64,000 nt of DNA from Thermodesulfobacterium sp. (GCA_017656385.1 JACDNX010000008.1:33339-97338); one strand, 5' to 3'; numbered from the stretch's first letter, positions 52,478 through 61,846 are shown. Program-made: numbers and translations. The notes: generated by a model from the letters alone, not told the origin.

Positions 52478-54451
52478 CTACATCTCTTTTTTAAGCTCTT
52501 TTAAGTAAACTTCTTTCATCTTCTCAAATAAAGACGTCAGCCTTGAAGCAAGGTTTTCTCTTTCAGCAATTAAATTTTCAATTTTTTCTTTATCTCCGCT
52601 GTTGTGAGCAATCACTATCTCTTTACAAATAAGGTGAAATTTTTTGTGTATTTCTTCAAATTCAGAAAATACGGGTATTCCTTTAAAACTTTGTCCTTCT
52701 TCACTATAATACCATTTTCCTATTCCACAGGCCTTGTGATTCCCGAGAAGTTCTGGGTCAAGAGTATCAAGTCCCATAAGATGACCAGTAACTCTTATAT
52801 TTAGTCTTTCATGGTCAGATTTAAAGATATCAAAGAGAAGTTCTTTTAATTTTTCTGTTTTAACTGAGGTTGCAGTGTGTCTGAGGTCTGAAGAAACAGA
52901 TACCAAGCTGTAAATATTTTGAGCTAAATGTTCAATTAAGCTGACAACTTCATTAGTGAGTTGGGCTGTTTTTTCTACATTTTTGGTTATCTCTTCACTT
53001 GCTGTGGATTGTTCTTCAGTTGCTGCAGCAACCTGGGCTATAGCGTCTTTTACTTTCTGAGAGGATTCTACAATATTATTAAGAGCCTCTTTTACTTTGT
53101 TTAAGGACTCTACCGCTTTTTCAACTTCTTTAGCAGTAACTTCCATACTTTCAAATGCTTTCCCTGATTCAGTTTGTATAGATTGAATTTTTTCTGCGAT
53201 TTCATCTGTTGCTTTAAGAGTTCTGTCTGCAAGCTTTCTTATTTCCTCTGCAACAACCGCAAATCCTTTTCCGTGTTCTCCTGCACGAGCTGCTTCAATG
53301 GTAGCATTGAGAGCAAGAAGATTTGTCTGATCAGCTATATCTTTAATAAGCTGAACCACATATCCAATTTCTTCTGTACTTTTATTAAGGGTTTCAATTA
53401 CGGTTTTTAAAGTTTTTGTGTCTTTATTTGTTTTAATTATGGTGTTCACCGCTTCTTCAGAAATGTTTTTTCCTTCCATTGCAGCATTTATGTTTTGAAC
53501 CGCCAATTCCGAAACATTAGAGGCATTTTTTGCAATATCAGCAATGGTTGCACTCATTTCTTCAACCGCAGTAGCAACCTGAGATGTCTGAGTGTTTTGC
53601 AGTCTTGCATCCTCCAGAGTTTTATCAATAAGTTTAAAACTTTCATCTGTTGAATCGGAAAGTTTTTGTGAATAGAGAAGAGATTTTTCATTAAGAGAAA
53701 TAAAATATTGTAATAATTTTTCCATACTTCTTGCAATCCTTCCAACTATATCAACCCGGTCCTGAAATCCTATTTTTACAGTCAAATCTCCTTCTGCTAT
53801 TTTCTCAAGAAGTTTCCCAAGTTTTTCAAGCGGTTTATGAGTTACAATATAAGCTATGTAAAGTATTATAGGAGTTGCCAGTATTCCTAATAATCCCAAA
53901 ACTGCAAACAATATCTGTATTTTTCTTGCAACAGAGAGAACCTTTTTAAAAGGCATTTCTATAACCACTCCTCCCAACACATCACCAGTTTTTACTTTAT
54001 GACAGGAAAGACACATTCTTTTTGCTTTTAAAATATACACACCCTTGAAAACACCGTTTATCTCATATACTTTTTCTGCATTTTTGTTTAAAAGTGCTTT
54101 TTCAATAAGCTTTTTTTCTTCTGGAGAGGGATAAAATTCAGGTTTTTCACTACCAAACTGGGTATCCACTTTTTCTGTTCTGAATATCTTTACATTTTTT
54201 AAAGAATTCAAGTAATAGTTTCTGAGTTCTCTATAATTAGGGTTTCCCATATCTTTTATTAAAGAAGCTTTTACAGCAGAATAATAGCTGGGTAAAGTTT
54301 CGGTCTTGGCATGATAAAGGGTAATCCAATGAAGAGCATAACCTGAAACAAGGACTGTCACTATAACACCAAGAGCAGTGACTAAAGTTAAAGGTATAAT
54401 GAGTTTCCAACGAATTTTTATTTTTTTATCTAAATCGCTAAAAAATCCCAT
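52478..54451 (-). CDS. Methyl-accepting chemotaxis protein with haem-c-type sensor domain and C-terminal CZB domain
   Basis: 657 residues. The first membrane helix (about 17-40) is followed by a periplasmic Tll0287/DUF3365-like domain containing MCLSCHK (Cys147, Cys150, His151), a covalent haem attachment motif. A second helix, a HAMP domain and the methyl-accepting signalling domain follow (hairpin tip around EIRKLADRT, with the conserved [17 protein letters not shown]). The last ~110 residues are a CZB zinc-binding domain ([23 protein letters not shown]). It should report redox or gas signals to CheA. The ribosome binding site AAAGGAGGAG is strong. Confidence 0.9.
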   Translation of the reverse strand: MGFFSDLDKKIKIRWKLIIPLTLVTALGVIVTVLVSGYALHWITLYHAKTETLPSYYSAVKASLIKDMGNPNYRELRNYYLNSLKNVKIFRTEKVDTQFGSEKPEFYPSPEEKKLIEKALLNKNAEKVYEINGVFKGVYILKAKRMCLSCHKVKTGDVLGGVVIEMPFKKVLSVARKIQILFAVLGLLGILATPIILYIAYIVTHKPLEKLGKLLEKIAEGDLTVKIGFQDRVDIVGRIARSMEKLLQYFISLNEKSLLYSQKLSDSTDESFKLIDKTLEDARLQNTQTSQVATAVEEMSATIADIAKNASNVSELAVQNINAAMEGKNISEEAVNTIIKTNKDTKTLKTVIETLNKSTEEIGYVVQLIKDIADQTNLLALNATIEAARAGEHGKGFAVVAEEIRKLADRTLKATDEIAEKIQSIQTESGKAFESMEVTAKEVEKAVESLNKVKEALNNIVESSQKVKDAIAQVAAATEEQSTASEEITKNVEKTAQLTNEVVSLIEHLAQNIYSLVSVSSDLRHTATSVKTEKLKELLFDIFKSDHERLNIRVTGHLMGLDTLDPELLGNHKACGIGKWYYSEEGQSFKGIPVFSEFEEIHKKFHLICKEIVIAHNSGDKEKIENLIAERENLASRLTSLFEKMKEVYLKELKKEM

Positions 54452-54886
54452 ATTCTCCTCCTTTATTCAAGGATTTCCTAATTAAAATTATTTAAAAAAA
54501 GCAAAAAAAGTCAAGCTTTATATCAAGTTTACGAGGAAAATTAAAACCCGATTCAGATCTTTCTAAAAGACTTTAGCGGATAAGATACCTCATCCAGACA
54601 CACCCTTAGGTAAATACTCTATCTGAGAGCCAGAGCTTGCTTTGAGAGTTCTTGCTATTACAAGAATTTTACTTCCCAAGGCTAATATACCTGCGACAAC
54701 AGCATTAGGAACTGTTTTAAATAATTTAAGGCCTAAGGCTTTTGACTGTAAAGCAAATGTAGTTACGCTTGATGTTACTCCAAAACTTTATAAAAGTTTT
54801 TTACTATCTATATATAAATTAGCTAAGATGAAATCCTGAGAAATTGGGAAGAAGGCCTTCTTAGAAAGTAAAGTTTTGGCAAAAAA
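54452..54886. other. Intergenic stretch upstream of the chemoreceptor
   Basis: 435 bp. Open frames exist on both strands around 54590-54839, one antisense to the other (a minus-strand hydrophobic stretch ending LPKGVSG at 54590 and a plus-strand 65-codon frame). Neither has convincing family similarity. The chemoreceptor promoter should lie at its left edge. Confidence 0.5.
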
Positions 54887-55251
54887 TTATTTTTTAACTT
54901 CTTTTGTTTTTAAGAGGAACATAAGCCAGTCTTTCATGTTTTGGATATTTTTATTTAGATACCATCTGCCGTTTTCAAATACTCCGTAATCTGCTCCTCC
55001 CATAGCTGAAGCAAATCTTACAGAATTCGCATAGAATAACCATTGCTCAACCCACATTTTCTCTATAGCTTCATCAAAAGGATTAGAAGGATCGGCAACA
55101 CCTTTTTCCCAGGTTTTTTTTACAATACCAGGAGTTACTATTCTATGACAGGAAAGACAAGCTTGTGTTTCTATACTTATAGAATCCTCAACAAAGGATA
55201 TAGTATTAAATAAAAAACAACAAAAAAAATTCTAAATATATATCCAAACAT
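54887..55251 (-). pseudogene. Remnant of an octahaem (hydroxylamine-oxidoreductase-like) cytochrome c
   Basis: From the ATG at 55251 (after GGTGGGAGAT) comes a signal-peptide-like MFGYIFRIFF, a frame break at an A8 run (55222-55229), then SFVEDSISIETQACLSCHRI and VTPGIVKKTWEKG, the first haem site of HAO-like cytochromes. The next residues, DEAIEKMWVEQWLFYANSVR and FASAMGGADYGVFENG, are typical of the C-terminal helices of the same family. About 300 or more residues with the other haem sites are therefore missing. It ends KTKEVKK and a stop at 54887. Confidence 0.7.
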
Positions 55252-55488
55252 ATCTCCCACCTTAGGTAATTTACTTAAATTTTAGAAAAAAATACAATAG
55301 CACAAACCTCAAAGTCGGAAAAAATTTCTTGATGAAGGATAAACTGAGAAAATTACAAAAAGGAAACTTTTTGAAGAAACTCGCCAATTTTAATAGAAAA
55401 TCTTTGTATCTATGGTGGTATGGATACCGAAAGGCTGGCAAAATTTGTAAATTTTTAATTATAGTCTTTAATTTTAAAATATGGAGAT

Positions 55489-56800
55489 TTAAATATGGAG
55501 TAAATAAGTCCAGATTGGAATAAAATAAAGCTCTGTAGAACCAAATTTTTCTGTTTTTAATTCGTCTTTTGTCAAAATAATTCCTTTATTAGAATTAAAC
55601 TTTTTACAAAAATTTAAAATTCCTTTTAAGTCATTTGTTTTGATTTTTTCTTTCCATTTTACTTCTATAGGAATTTTTTCCATTTTGTCTTCTAAAACAA
55701 AGTCCACTTCGTTTTTTCTCTCCCGCCAGAAAAAAATCCGTTTTCAGAAAATTTGCCACCACATTTTCGATAATTTTTCCTATGAACTCAGAATCAAAAA
55801 ATTTTTCCTGAAAAAACTGGAAAATAAAATTTGTAGAAGCTAAATAGACTTTTTTTAGCTTTCTCCCTGAAGAAAATTTTGAGCCTGAAAAATTGGATAG
55901 CACTTTTACTAATAAAGCATAATTAAGATAAAAGACATAATTTGAAATTACTCTTTTATCCTTTTTAAAAACTTCTGCCAATTTGGTATAATCGAGCAAA
56001 AATCCGGGATTAGAAGCTATCAGTTCAATAATATCTTTTAAAATCAGTGGCTCTTTTATCTTAAAACTTAAAGGGATATCCCCCAGAATTACCCGCTCTA
56101 AAATTGATTTTGAATACTCTTTAATCTTAAAATCGTCCTCTTCTCCCGCAATTTCAATAAAACCACCGGTTTTTAAATAAGAAAAAAATAAAGGGAAAAT
56201 ACTCTCTCTTTTTAAATAAAATTCTTTTAGTTCTGAGAAATTATAGATATTTTTTATTCGGGGGATGTTTTTTCCCAAAAAGTTTAAATACTCTCTGAAA
56301 CTTAGAAGTGGTAGAACAAATTCGTAAACCCTTCCAGCTAAGCTTTCCTCAACTCCTTTTGAAATTACAAGACTTGCAGAACCGGTCACAATAAACTTTA
56401 TATTAGGATAAAGATCATAAAAGAGCTTTAACTGCTCTTGCCAGTCCTTTAATTTTTGAATTTCGTCCAAAAATACATAAATTTTCCCTGCGGTTAAAAT
56501 ATCTTTTCCCAATACCAGCCCGGCATACTCTTCCAGAAGCTCTTTTAAGGAAGCGACCTTTTCATCAAAAGTGAAATAAAAAATATACTTTTTATCTATT
56601 CCATTTTTTAAGAGATAATTAATCAGTTGATATATTAAAATAGTTTTTCCTACTCGTCTAAGACCATAAATCAAGATTATCTGTCTTGTATCTAAAAATT
56701 TTAAGATTTTATTGAAAAGTTTACGCTTAAAAGGCTTGAGATAAATCTCTGGAACTTTACCTGTATCCCACCAGCGATTGAATGTAATTAAATGCAACAT
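55489..56800 (-). pseudogene. AAA-type ATPase with DUF4143-type nuclease domain, frameshifted
   Basis: From the ATG at 56800: ILIYGLRRVGKTILIYQL (Walker A), KIYVFLDEIQKLKDW (Walker B), FIVTGSASLVISKGVEESLA (sensor), then a winged-helix region. The frame breaks at an A7 run (55730-55736); beyond it the other frame continues FWRERKNEVDFVLEDKMEK and PIEVKWKEKI, the nuclease-like active site of DUF4143 proteins, to the stop at 55489. Such ATPases are frequent in archaea and thermophiles, sometimes near mobile DNA. Removing one base restores a protein of about 436 residues. Confidence 0.8.
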
Positions 56801-56827
56801 TTAATTACATTGTAATGTAATTAAATG
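56781..56827. repeat. Three alternating 14-bp repeats over the ATPase start
   Basis: AATGTAATTAAATG occurs at 56781-56794, its exact reverse complement at 56798-56811, and again AATGTAATTAAATG at 56814-56827. The second and third form a perfect 14-bp inverted repeat with a 2-bp spacer. The start codon of the ATPase overlaps the middle copy, so this is a candidate autoregulatory operator. Confidence 0.85.
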
Positions 56828-56945
56828 AAAAAATTAAGAGGCTTTGAAGAAGATTTTTAATAGTCAGTCAGAAAAGTGCTTATTTATAAAAGTTTAAGAT
56901 CAACAAAAATTAAGAAGCATTAAGAATAAAAAGGGGAGACCTTAG

Positions 56946-57089
56946 GTGGTAGAAAATATTAAGGTTTTTGCAGGTGCTAAAGAAGAGGGAAGGTATTTTT
57001 ATAATGATGAAAGGAAAGAATATATATTTACTTACACAAAGGATAATCCTATTTCTCTGGTAATGCCTTATAAAAAGGGGCTTATGTAA
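56946..57089 (+). pseudogene. HipA N-terminal domain fragment
   Basis: 47 residues from the GTG at 56946: VENIKVFAGAKEEGRYFYND, IFTYTKDNPISLVMPYKK. This is the start of the HipA N-terminal (couple_hipA) region with the conserved PISLxMP motif. It ends at 57089 with no kinase domain following. A GGGGAG lies upstream. Only the beginning of the gene survives next to transposon sequence. Confidence 0.55.
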
Positions 57090-57125
57090 GTCAGGGTACT
57101 TGTCAAGAGAATTGTGTCTGGAGTT

Positions 57126-57308
57126 TTAATGAAACATTTGCTTTAATTCATAAAAACAACTTCTTATTCCAGGCAAAGGCTTTTTCCACCTTCTATCCTT
57201 CATATTTTCATATACCACATAAATACTCACCTCTGCTGTCTTCACACTCTGAAAATATCCACCACTCCTCATTCTTGCTACCTCTTTTTCAAACCTTCTT
57301 TCTACCAA
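57126..57308 (-). pseudogene. IS256-family transposase C-terminal scrap
   Basis: 60 codons reading VERRFEKEVARMRSGGYFQS and AEVSIYVVYENMKDRRWKKP, then RSCFYELKQMF. The pattern matches the C terminus of the neighbouring IS256-family transposase (GGYFPSQRSLEV, DRWWRKPMPTVR) but is diverged, so it comes from a different, older copy. Confidence 0.65.
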
Positions 57309-57514
57309 ATCCGTTCTTTATTAACAACTATTCTAACTCCTTGCGTATTCTTTGATTTGGCTTTTATCCTTTTCATAGGCCGCCCTCTTTTTACAGGAAT
57401 TATAAAGCAACTTTTCAAAATTTTATTAATAATTTTAAATTTTATTATATTTTATTATATTATATAGTATTACTTAAGAGGTTTCTTGTTGATCAAATAA
57501 GGGAGGCCTATAGT

Positions 57515-58860
57515 AAAAATTGTGTAAGTATTTATAGAGATTTTTCATTATAATACAGCCTCCATTTTGTAAGTCGAGGTAAATATTTGTTGAAGTTCAT
57601 AGCTAACAGCTCTTACAGTAGGCATTGGTTTTCTCCACCATCTGTCCTGAAGATTTGAAATCTGAATAAAAACATTTACCTCAAGAGACCTTTGAGATGG
57701 GAAATATCCCCCGAGTTCTGTTACCATTCCCTCAAGCCCAGAATTTATACTTTCCACAGCATTGGTGGAATATATGTGCTTCCTAACTTCCTGTGGATAT
57801 TCAAGAAATGCTAAGTAATTATCTCTTTTTTTAAAAAGCTGTTTTCCCCAATCCTCATTCTTTTCTTTTGCTATTTCACAAAGTTTATCAAAAATACTTT
57901 CTTCTTCTTGTTTGTCTATAGCAATTTTAAGCTTTAGAAACATAGCTTTAGCTTGACTATAAAGTTTTTTGTTCAATTTGCTTTTGAAATTTCTTTGGAG
58001 ATGTATAAGACAGAGTTTGTGTTTAGCATAGGGAAAAAGTTTTTTAATGACTTCAGTAAGTCCGGGAAAATCATCGGTAACAAATAGGAGAGGTCTTTTG
58101 AGTCCTCTATTTATAAGATCTTGGAGGATTTCTAACCAGAAGGCTTTGGATTCTTTACCTTTGAGGTACCAGAAGCCGAGGATGTGTTTAGTGCCAGTTA
58201 AGTCAATACCAAGAGCTATGAATAGGGAGATTTGGTGCAGAGCTTTTGTTTCGGGGTTTTTTAATTTTAGTCCAGTAAGCATCAATGAAGACAGCGAACC
58301 AATCTGGTTTAAGGGGTTGAGAGCGGTAGAAGTGGAGTTTTTCTTGGATGAAGTCAAGGACATCCTGGAGGGAGTCATCGGAGTAAGGGAGTCCAAGTTT
58401 TTTAAGGGTGCGTTATATTTGAGCTTTTGAGTAGCCATTAGCGAGCATGGCGATAAGCAGTTCTTCGTAGTCTTTATCTATTCGTTTCCAGGGAGGGGGA
58501 AGGATGGAGGGTCGGAAGGAGTTTCCGAATCTGACACGAGGGATTTTAAGGTTGAGGTTGCCGAAGGAGAGGTAAAGGTTTCTGTGGTAGAAGCCATTTG
58601 AGGAGTTTTCTGGGTGGGATTTAAGGAAGAATTCTCTTTCTTTAAGCATGATGGAGTTTAGAAGGGACTGAAGAAGGTGAGAGAGGATGGGCTTAAGTCC
58701 TTGAGATTTTTGCTGTTGGATAGATTTAACAATTTCTTCTAACCAGTCTTCGGGGAAGGAATAGGAGTATTTTTTAGGCATTTTTAACCTCCTTTATTAA
58801 AAACTCTATTCTTTAGTTTTTCTATTCAATTTACTCTCTTTTCCCCTTTACACAATTTTT
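57515..58860 (-). mobile_element. IS256-family insertion sequence (inactivated)
   Basis: The element is bounded by a 13-bp inverted repeat, AAAAATTGTGTAA at 57515-57527 and its reverse complement at 58848-58860, giving about 1346 bp, the right size for IS256. It contains one transposase gene on the minus strand. The flanking 8 bp on the two sides differ, so no target duplication is visible. Confidence 0.75.
57548..58781 (-). pseudogene. IS256-family (mutator-type) transposase, stop and frameshift
   Basis: The N-terminal 122 codons (58781 downward, start after AAAGGAGGTT) end at a TAA at 58413. The same frame continues after that stop as RTLKKLGLPYSDDSLQDVLD and FAVFIDAYW (first catalytic Asp), then a one-base shift near 58265 moves into the frame with NPETKALHQISLFIALGIDL, FVTDDFPGL (second Asp) and STNAVESINSGLEG (catalytic Glu region), ending at 57548. 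The frame that opens at 58438 is a shadow up to the shift. Two lesions mean it cannot transpose on its own. Confidence 0.85.
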
Positions 58861-58890
58861 TTCCTGCTCCTGCAATGATAGGAGAGAATT

Positions 58891-59187
58891 ATGAGTAAAA
58901 ATCAGACAAATAAGACTCAATATGTATTAAAACTTCTCAGAGAAGAAAGTGTTGACAAAAATTTGTTTGAGGACAATACTCATGAAAAAATAGCGGAATC
59001 TATTTCAAGGTTAATAACAACTGAAGAGAAAAGAATTTCAATTGGATTAGAAGGGCCTTGGGGTTCTAGAAAATCGACTATAATCTCAATTTTGAAACGG
59101 AAACTTAAAGAAACTACCCTTTCTATTCTTTTGATTCAATTTGATGCATGGGCTCATGAAGGAGATCCACTTCGAAGGATTTTTCTT
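58891..59187 (+). pseudogene. KAP-family P-loop NTPase, N-terminal fragment
   Basis: About 99 residues of KAP NTPase: LREESVDKNLFEDNTHEKIA, ISIGLEGPWGSRKSTIISIL (Walker A with Arg where the family has Gly) and LIQFDAWAHEGDPLRRIFL. After about 59187 the frame runs 12 more codons of unrelated sequence to a stop at 59223. KAP proteins are membrane-associated NTPases often found in defence or mobile contexts. The altered P-loop and truncation make it non-functional. Confidence 0.7.
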
Positions 59188-59311
59188 TTGCGATTTGGTC
59201 GGATATTTCCAATTTTGGTCTAACTTTTGTCAAAAAAGAAATAAATATAAAAGAAGCTATAAAACTTGATAAAACCCCAACAATGACCGGATATAAAAAA
59301 TGTTCAAGCAT
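59123..59311 (-). pseudogene. Membrane protein fragment, N-terminal part
   Basis: 62 residues from the ATG at 59311, which has GGAGGGGA at the right distance. MLEHFLYPVIVGVLSSFIAS gives one membrane helix, followed by VRPKLEISDQIAKEKSFE, resembling the start of proteins with a single helix and a long cytoplasmic beta-rich domain. After about 59185 it runs into the antisense of the KAP fragment. I do not know its function. Confidence 0.45.
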
Positions 59312-59448
59312 TACTATCCCCTCCACACCAACATTCCACTTAATATTTTTGGGATAAAAATAAGTTACCAAAGAAAATTTAGGCAAAGTAAAACGAAGTA
59401 TTTTATCCATTATTAAGCGGTCGTTGGTCATTATATATTTAATTTCCT

Positions 59449-60078
59449 TTAAATAATCTCTGTTTGAACCAGTAGCTTGCGATAAACAAAGATCCAAGCA
59501 ACCATTGTTGTGGGAATAGTAGCAAATAAACCGATCAATAGACAGATGGCTCCAAGTAAATTAATAAGACCCAGTAACAAATTAAAAAGAAACAAATCCC
59601 ATTTAGCACCCTCTGTAATCGCTGAACTTTTTTTCAAGGCTTCTATTGGACCAACCCCTTTGTCCACAATAAAGCAGCTAAAAAACTGAAATTTGATTCC
59701 CCAGATAATACCAGGAATAATCAATAATATTATTCCTCCAAGGACAATCAGTTCATAAAGAATTAAACCGAACAGATATTTGAAAAATAGTGGAAAACAA
59801 GAGAAAAGATCAGCAAATTTACCCTTCTCATTGTCACAGAATCTTAGAGAAATTCTGATTAACCCCATTTGGATTACCATGTATAAAACCCCAAAGACAA
59901 TACTCATAATACTCGACAGAATCGGAGCCTTAGCTTTTATTGATACTATAATAAAATCTGAAACAAAATAAAAAATTCCCACCACTATTAGAAGACCAAT
60001 GAAAAAGCCAAAATTATTTTTCATCGTATTCCATCCAAACCTTATTGCTTCACTTTTGGAGAACTTTTGTGTTGCCAT
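59449..60078 (-). CDS. Multi-pass membrane protein (DUF975-like)
   Basis: 209 residues with about five to six membrane helices. The start SKSEAIRFGWNTMKNNFGFF and the later LILYELIVLGGIILLIIPGI and WGIKFQFFSCFIVDKGVGPI resemble uncharacterised DUF975/YciC-type membrane proteins. A ribosome binding site (AAAGAGGTG) is present. Function unknown. Confidence 0.65.
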   Translation of the reverse strand: MATQKFSKSEAIRFGWNTMKNNFGFFIGLLIVVGIFYFVSDFIIVSIKAKAPILSSIMSIVFGVLYMVIQMGLIRISLRFCDNEKGKFADLFSCFPLFFKYLFGLILYELIVLGGIILLIIPGIIWGIKFQFFSCFIVDKGVGPIEALKKSSAITEGAKWDLFLFNLLLGLINLLGAICLLIGLFATIPTTMVAWIFVYRKLLVQTEII

Positions 60079-60722
60079 ATTTTCACCTCTTTTTTTATTT
60101 AACGACCAATGTTGCCTAACTTATTCATATCTGAACAGTAATGAGTATAAATTTTTGTCTTTTTGAACTTTTATTTCTTAAAAACTCTTGAATATATCTT
60201 AGATCGATTCTATTTTTTAAAATTGTGCAACAAAACTATGCTTTAAAGATTGCACGAAAATATTTCTATTAATTCCGGTTTTATTACAGGTATTCTGAAA
60301 AATTTTTTGAAAGAATCTTGCAATTAGATACTTATCTTTGTTCCAACTTAAAATAACCATTTTTGAAGTTTTTAAGATTTTTCTTTCATCTTTATCCTTT
60401 TATTAACTCCTAATTATAAAAATAGAGAATTATAATACTGTTGTTTTTCCAATCTCAATTTTCTCAACAAAAATTTTACTTTACTATGTTATTCTATTTT
60501 ATACCTACCTTATTTTTTATGTAAAAACGGGCAAAAGTCAATTTTTATTTTTACAAAAACGGTCTTCAAACTCAATAAATTCGCTCAGGTATGTAAGATA
60601 ACTACCCTAAAATGCTATTTTCGGGTAGTTTTATTCGAGTATTTTTAAAAACACTCTATTAGCTATCTTTTTCTTGACAAAATATTCATTATCCCTTACT
60701 TTAACTATGAAGAGGTAAAAAA
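60079..60722. other. Long intergenic stretch with a promoter and a hairpin
   Basis: About 640 bp of AT-rich DNA with no convincing gene. A hairpin AACTACCC/GGGTAGTT (60600-60607 and 60623-60630) followed by TTATT may be a weak terminator. A TTGACA (60674-60679) and TACTTT (60697-60702) with a 17-bp spacer lie 20 bp before the cysteine-rich gene at 60723 and are its likely promoter. Confidence 0.5.
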
Positions 60723-61001
60723 ATGAAAAGATTAATCTTTTCACTTTTAGCTGTATTTTTACCTGGATTTAACTATGCTTATCCCGATAATTGTAAGTTA
60801 TTAGCATTTAGGAGGACAGATTATAAATGTCTTAGTGATTGTTAGAGTAAAGGTTATTCATATGGATATTGTAAAGAGCTTTGTAGCTATGATACTGAAA
60901 ATCTTTATGACTGGCGTCTTAGAACTGATTACAAATGTTTGTATGATTGCTTAGATGATGGTTACTCATATAGTTATTGCAAATACCTTTGTAGCTACTA
61001 A
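60723..61001 (+). pseudogene. Exported two-hairpin cysteine-rich protein with an in-frame amber codon
   Basis: Signal peptide MKRLIFSLLAVFLPGFNYAY, then two copies of a repeat. Copy 1 is TDYKCLSDC, TAG at 60843-60845, SKGYSYGYCKELCSY; copy 2 is TDYKCLYDCLDDGYSYSYCK followed by YLCSY. Each copy is CX3C-x9-CX3C. The TAG stands where copy 2 has Leu (TTA), so a single T-to-A change of TTG would create it. As it stands translation ends after 40 residues. The ribosome binding site is GAAGAGGT. Fold and function unknown; the twin CX3C pattern predicts a disulfide-locked helical hairpin. Confidence 0.7.
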
Positions 61002-61010
61002 AAAATTGCT

Positions 61011-61439
61011 ATGAAAAAAGAAATTCTTTTGAATATTTTGTTAATGTTTGTATTTGTATGTTTTGCTTTTGCAGATGAACATGAGAAATGTTTAGAAAGT
61101 TGTAGTAAAATATTTAGAGATTGTATAAATTTATGTAAAGAAACAACATGTTTCAATGGTTGTGAACATGGATATGATATCTGTATAGATAAATGTCGTC
61201 ATTCCAGTCTTTCTCTCTATAAAGAACGAGAAATAAAAGAAGTAGAATACCAAAAATGTTTAGATAGATGTGATCAATCCTATAAAAGAACAAGAAGTTT
61301 TTGTAATATAGGATGTTTTCCTGCTACATTTAGCAGTGTTAGTGGCGCGTACCTTATTTGTGTAGGTGATTGTGTTAAAGAGGCTGAGAAAGACAGAAGT
61401 GAATGTTATCAAAGATGTGTTCTTAGATATAAATACTGA
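61011..61439 (+). CDS. Exported protein with four twin-CX3C hairpins (16 paired cysteines)
   Basis: 142 residues. Signal peptide with AFADE cleavage region. All 16 cysteines of the mature protein fall in eight CX3C units: Cys27/31, 38/42, 47/51, 58/62, 83/87, 98/102, 117/121 and 132/136, which pair as four hairpins with loops of 6, 6, 10 and 10 residues. Helical, charged sequence lies between. There is no match to CxxCH haem or CxxC metal sites. It starts 9 bp after the previous gene. I do not recognise a named family; structural analogy is to CHCH/alpha-hairpinin folds. Probably periplasmic and disulfide-bonded, or metal-binding. Confidence 0.8.
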   Translation: MKKEILLNILLMFVFVCFAFADEHEKCLESCSKIFRDCINLCKETTCFNGCEHGYDICIDKCRHSSLSLYKEREIKEVEYQKCLDRCDQSYKRTRSFCNIGCFPATFSSVSGAYLICVGDCVKEAEKDRSECYQRCVLRYKY

Positions 61440-61457
61440 AGATTGCAGGGGGTGAAA

Positions 61458-61844
61458 ATGAAAAGATTAACCTTTTTACCTTTGATCCGCTTTTTAATCT
61501 TACTTCTTACAGGAGTTTTAACTTTTTATGTTTATGCGGATACTCAAGTTCTAACAATTTCAGATATTTTAGATCATCCTGATAAATATCATTTAAAAAC
61601 TGTTCAGGTAAAAGGTAAGGTATTAGATGTGAAACATAAAGTTTCTAAAAAAGGAAATGAATATACAGTTTTTGTTTTATCAGATGGAAAGGCAAGTATT
61701 AAAGTATTTACCTTTGGAACCCCTGAAATTAATATCGGAGATGTGGTTAAAGTAGAAGGAATTTTTTATAAAGTAAAGCATGTCGGAAAATATACTTTTT
61801 ATAATGAAATTGATGCATCAAAAGGACTGATAAAAAGAGAATAA
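61458..61844 (+). CDS. Exported OB-fold protein
   Basis: 128 residues from the ATG at 61458, which follows GGGGGTG (a TTG at 61443 is rejected). An N-terminal membrane segment or signal FLILLLTGVLTFYVYA precedes LTISDILDHPDKYHLKTVQV, GKVLDVKHKVSKKGNEYTVF, KVFTFGTPEINIGDVVKVEG, the five-strand pattern of a secreted nucleic-acid-type OB fold. Binding partner unknown. It lies inside the cysteine-rich cluster but has no cysteine itself. Confidence 0.7.
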   Translation: MKRLTFLPLIRFLILLLTGVLTFYVYADTQVLTISDILDHPDKYHLKTVQVKGKVLDVKHKVSKKGNEYTVFVLSDGKASIKVFTFGTPEINIGDVVKVEGIFYKVKHVGKYTFYNEIDASKGLIKRE

Positions 61845-61846
61845 AA

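Noticed and set aside
54642..54839. A 65-codon plus-strand frame, and the antisense hydrophobic frame at 54590-54787
   Set aside because: Neither has a ribosome binding site or recognisable family; they are antisense to each other in DNA next to decayed genes.
55329..55523. A 64-codon plus-strand frame rich in Lys, Phe and Trp
   Set aside because: Composition is what AT-rich non-coding DNA gives, with no family similarity.
58260..58275. A programmed -1 frameshift in the transposase at the A6C run
   Set aside because: The change needed is +1, not -1, and the gene also carries an in-frame stop, so decay explains it better.
58413..58438. Start of an independent second transposase gene at 58438
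   Set aside because: Its first ~57 codons are an out-of-frame shadow; the true reading frame continues the upstream gene past a stop codon.
60843..60845. TAG as a pyrrolysine codon
   Set aside because: The equivalent residue in the second repeat is Leu and nothing in the window suggests pyrrolysine machinery; a point mutation is simpler.
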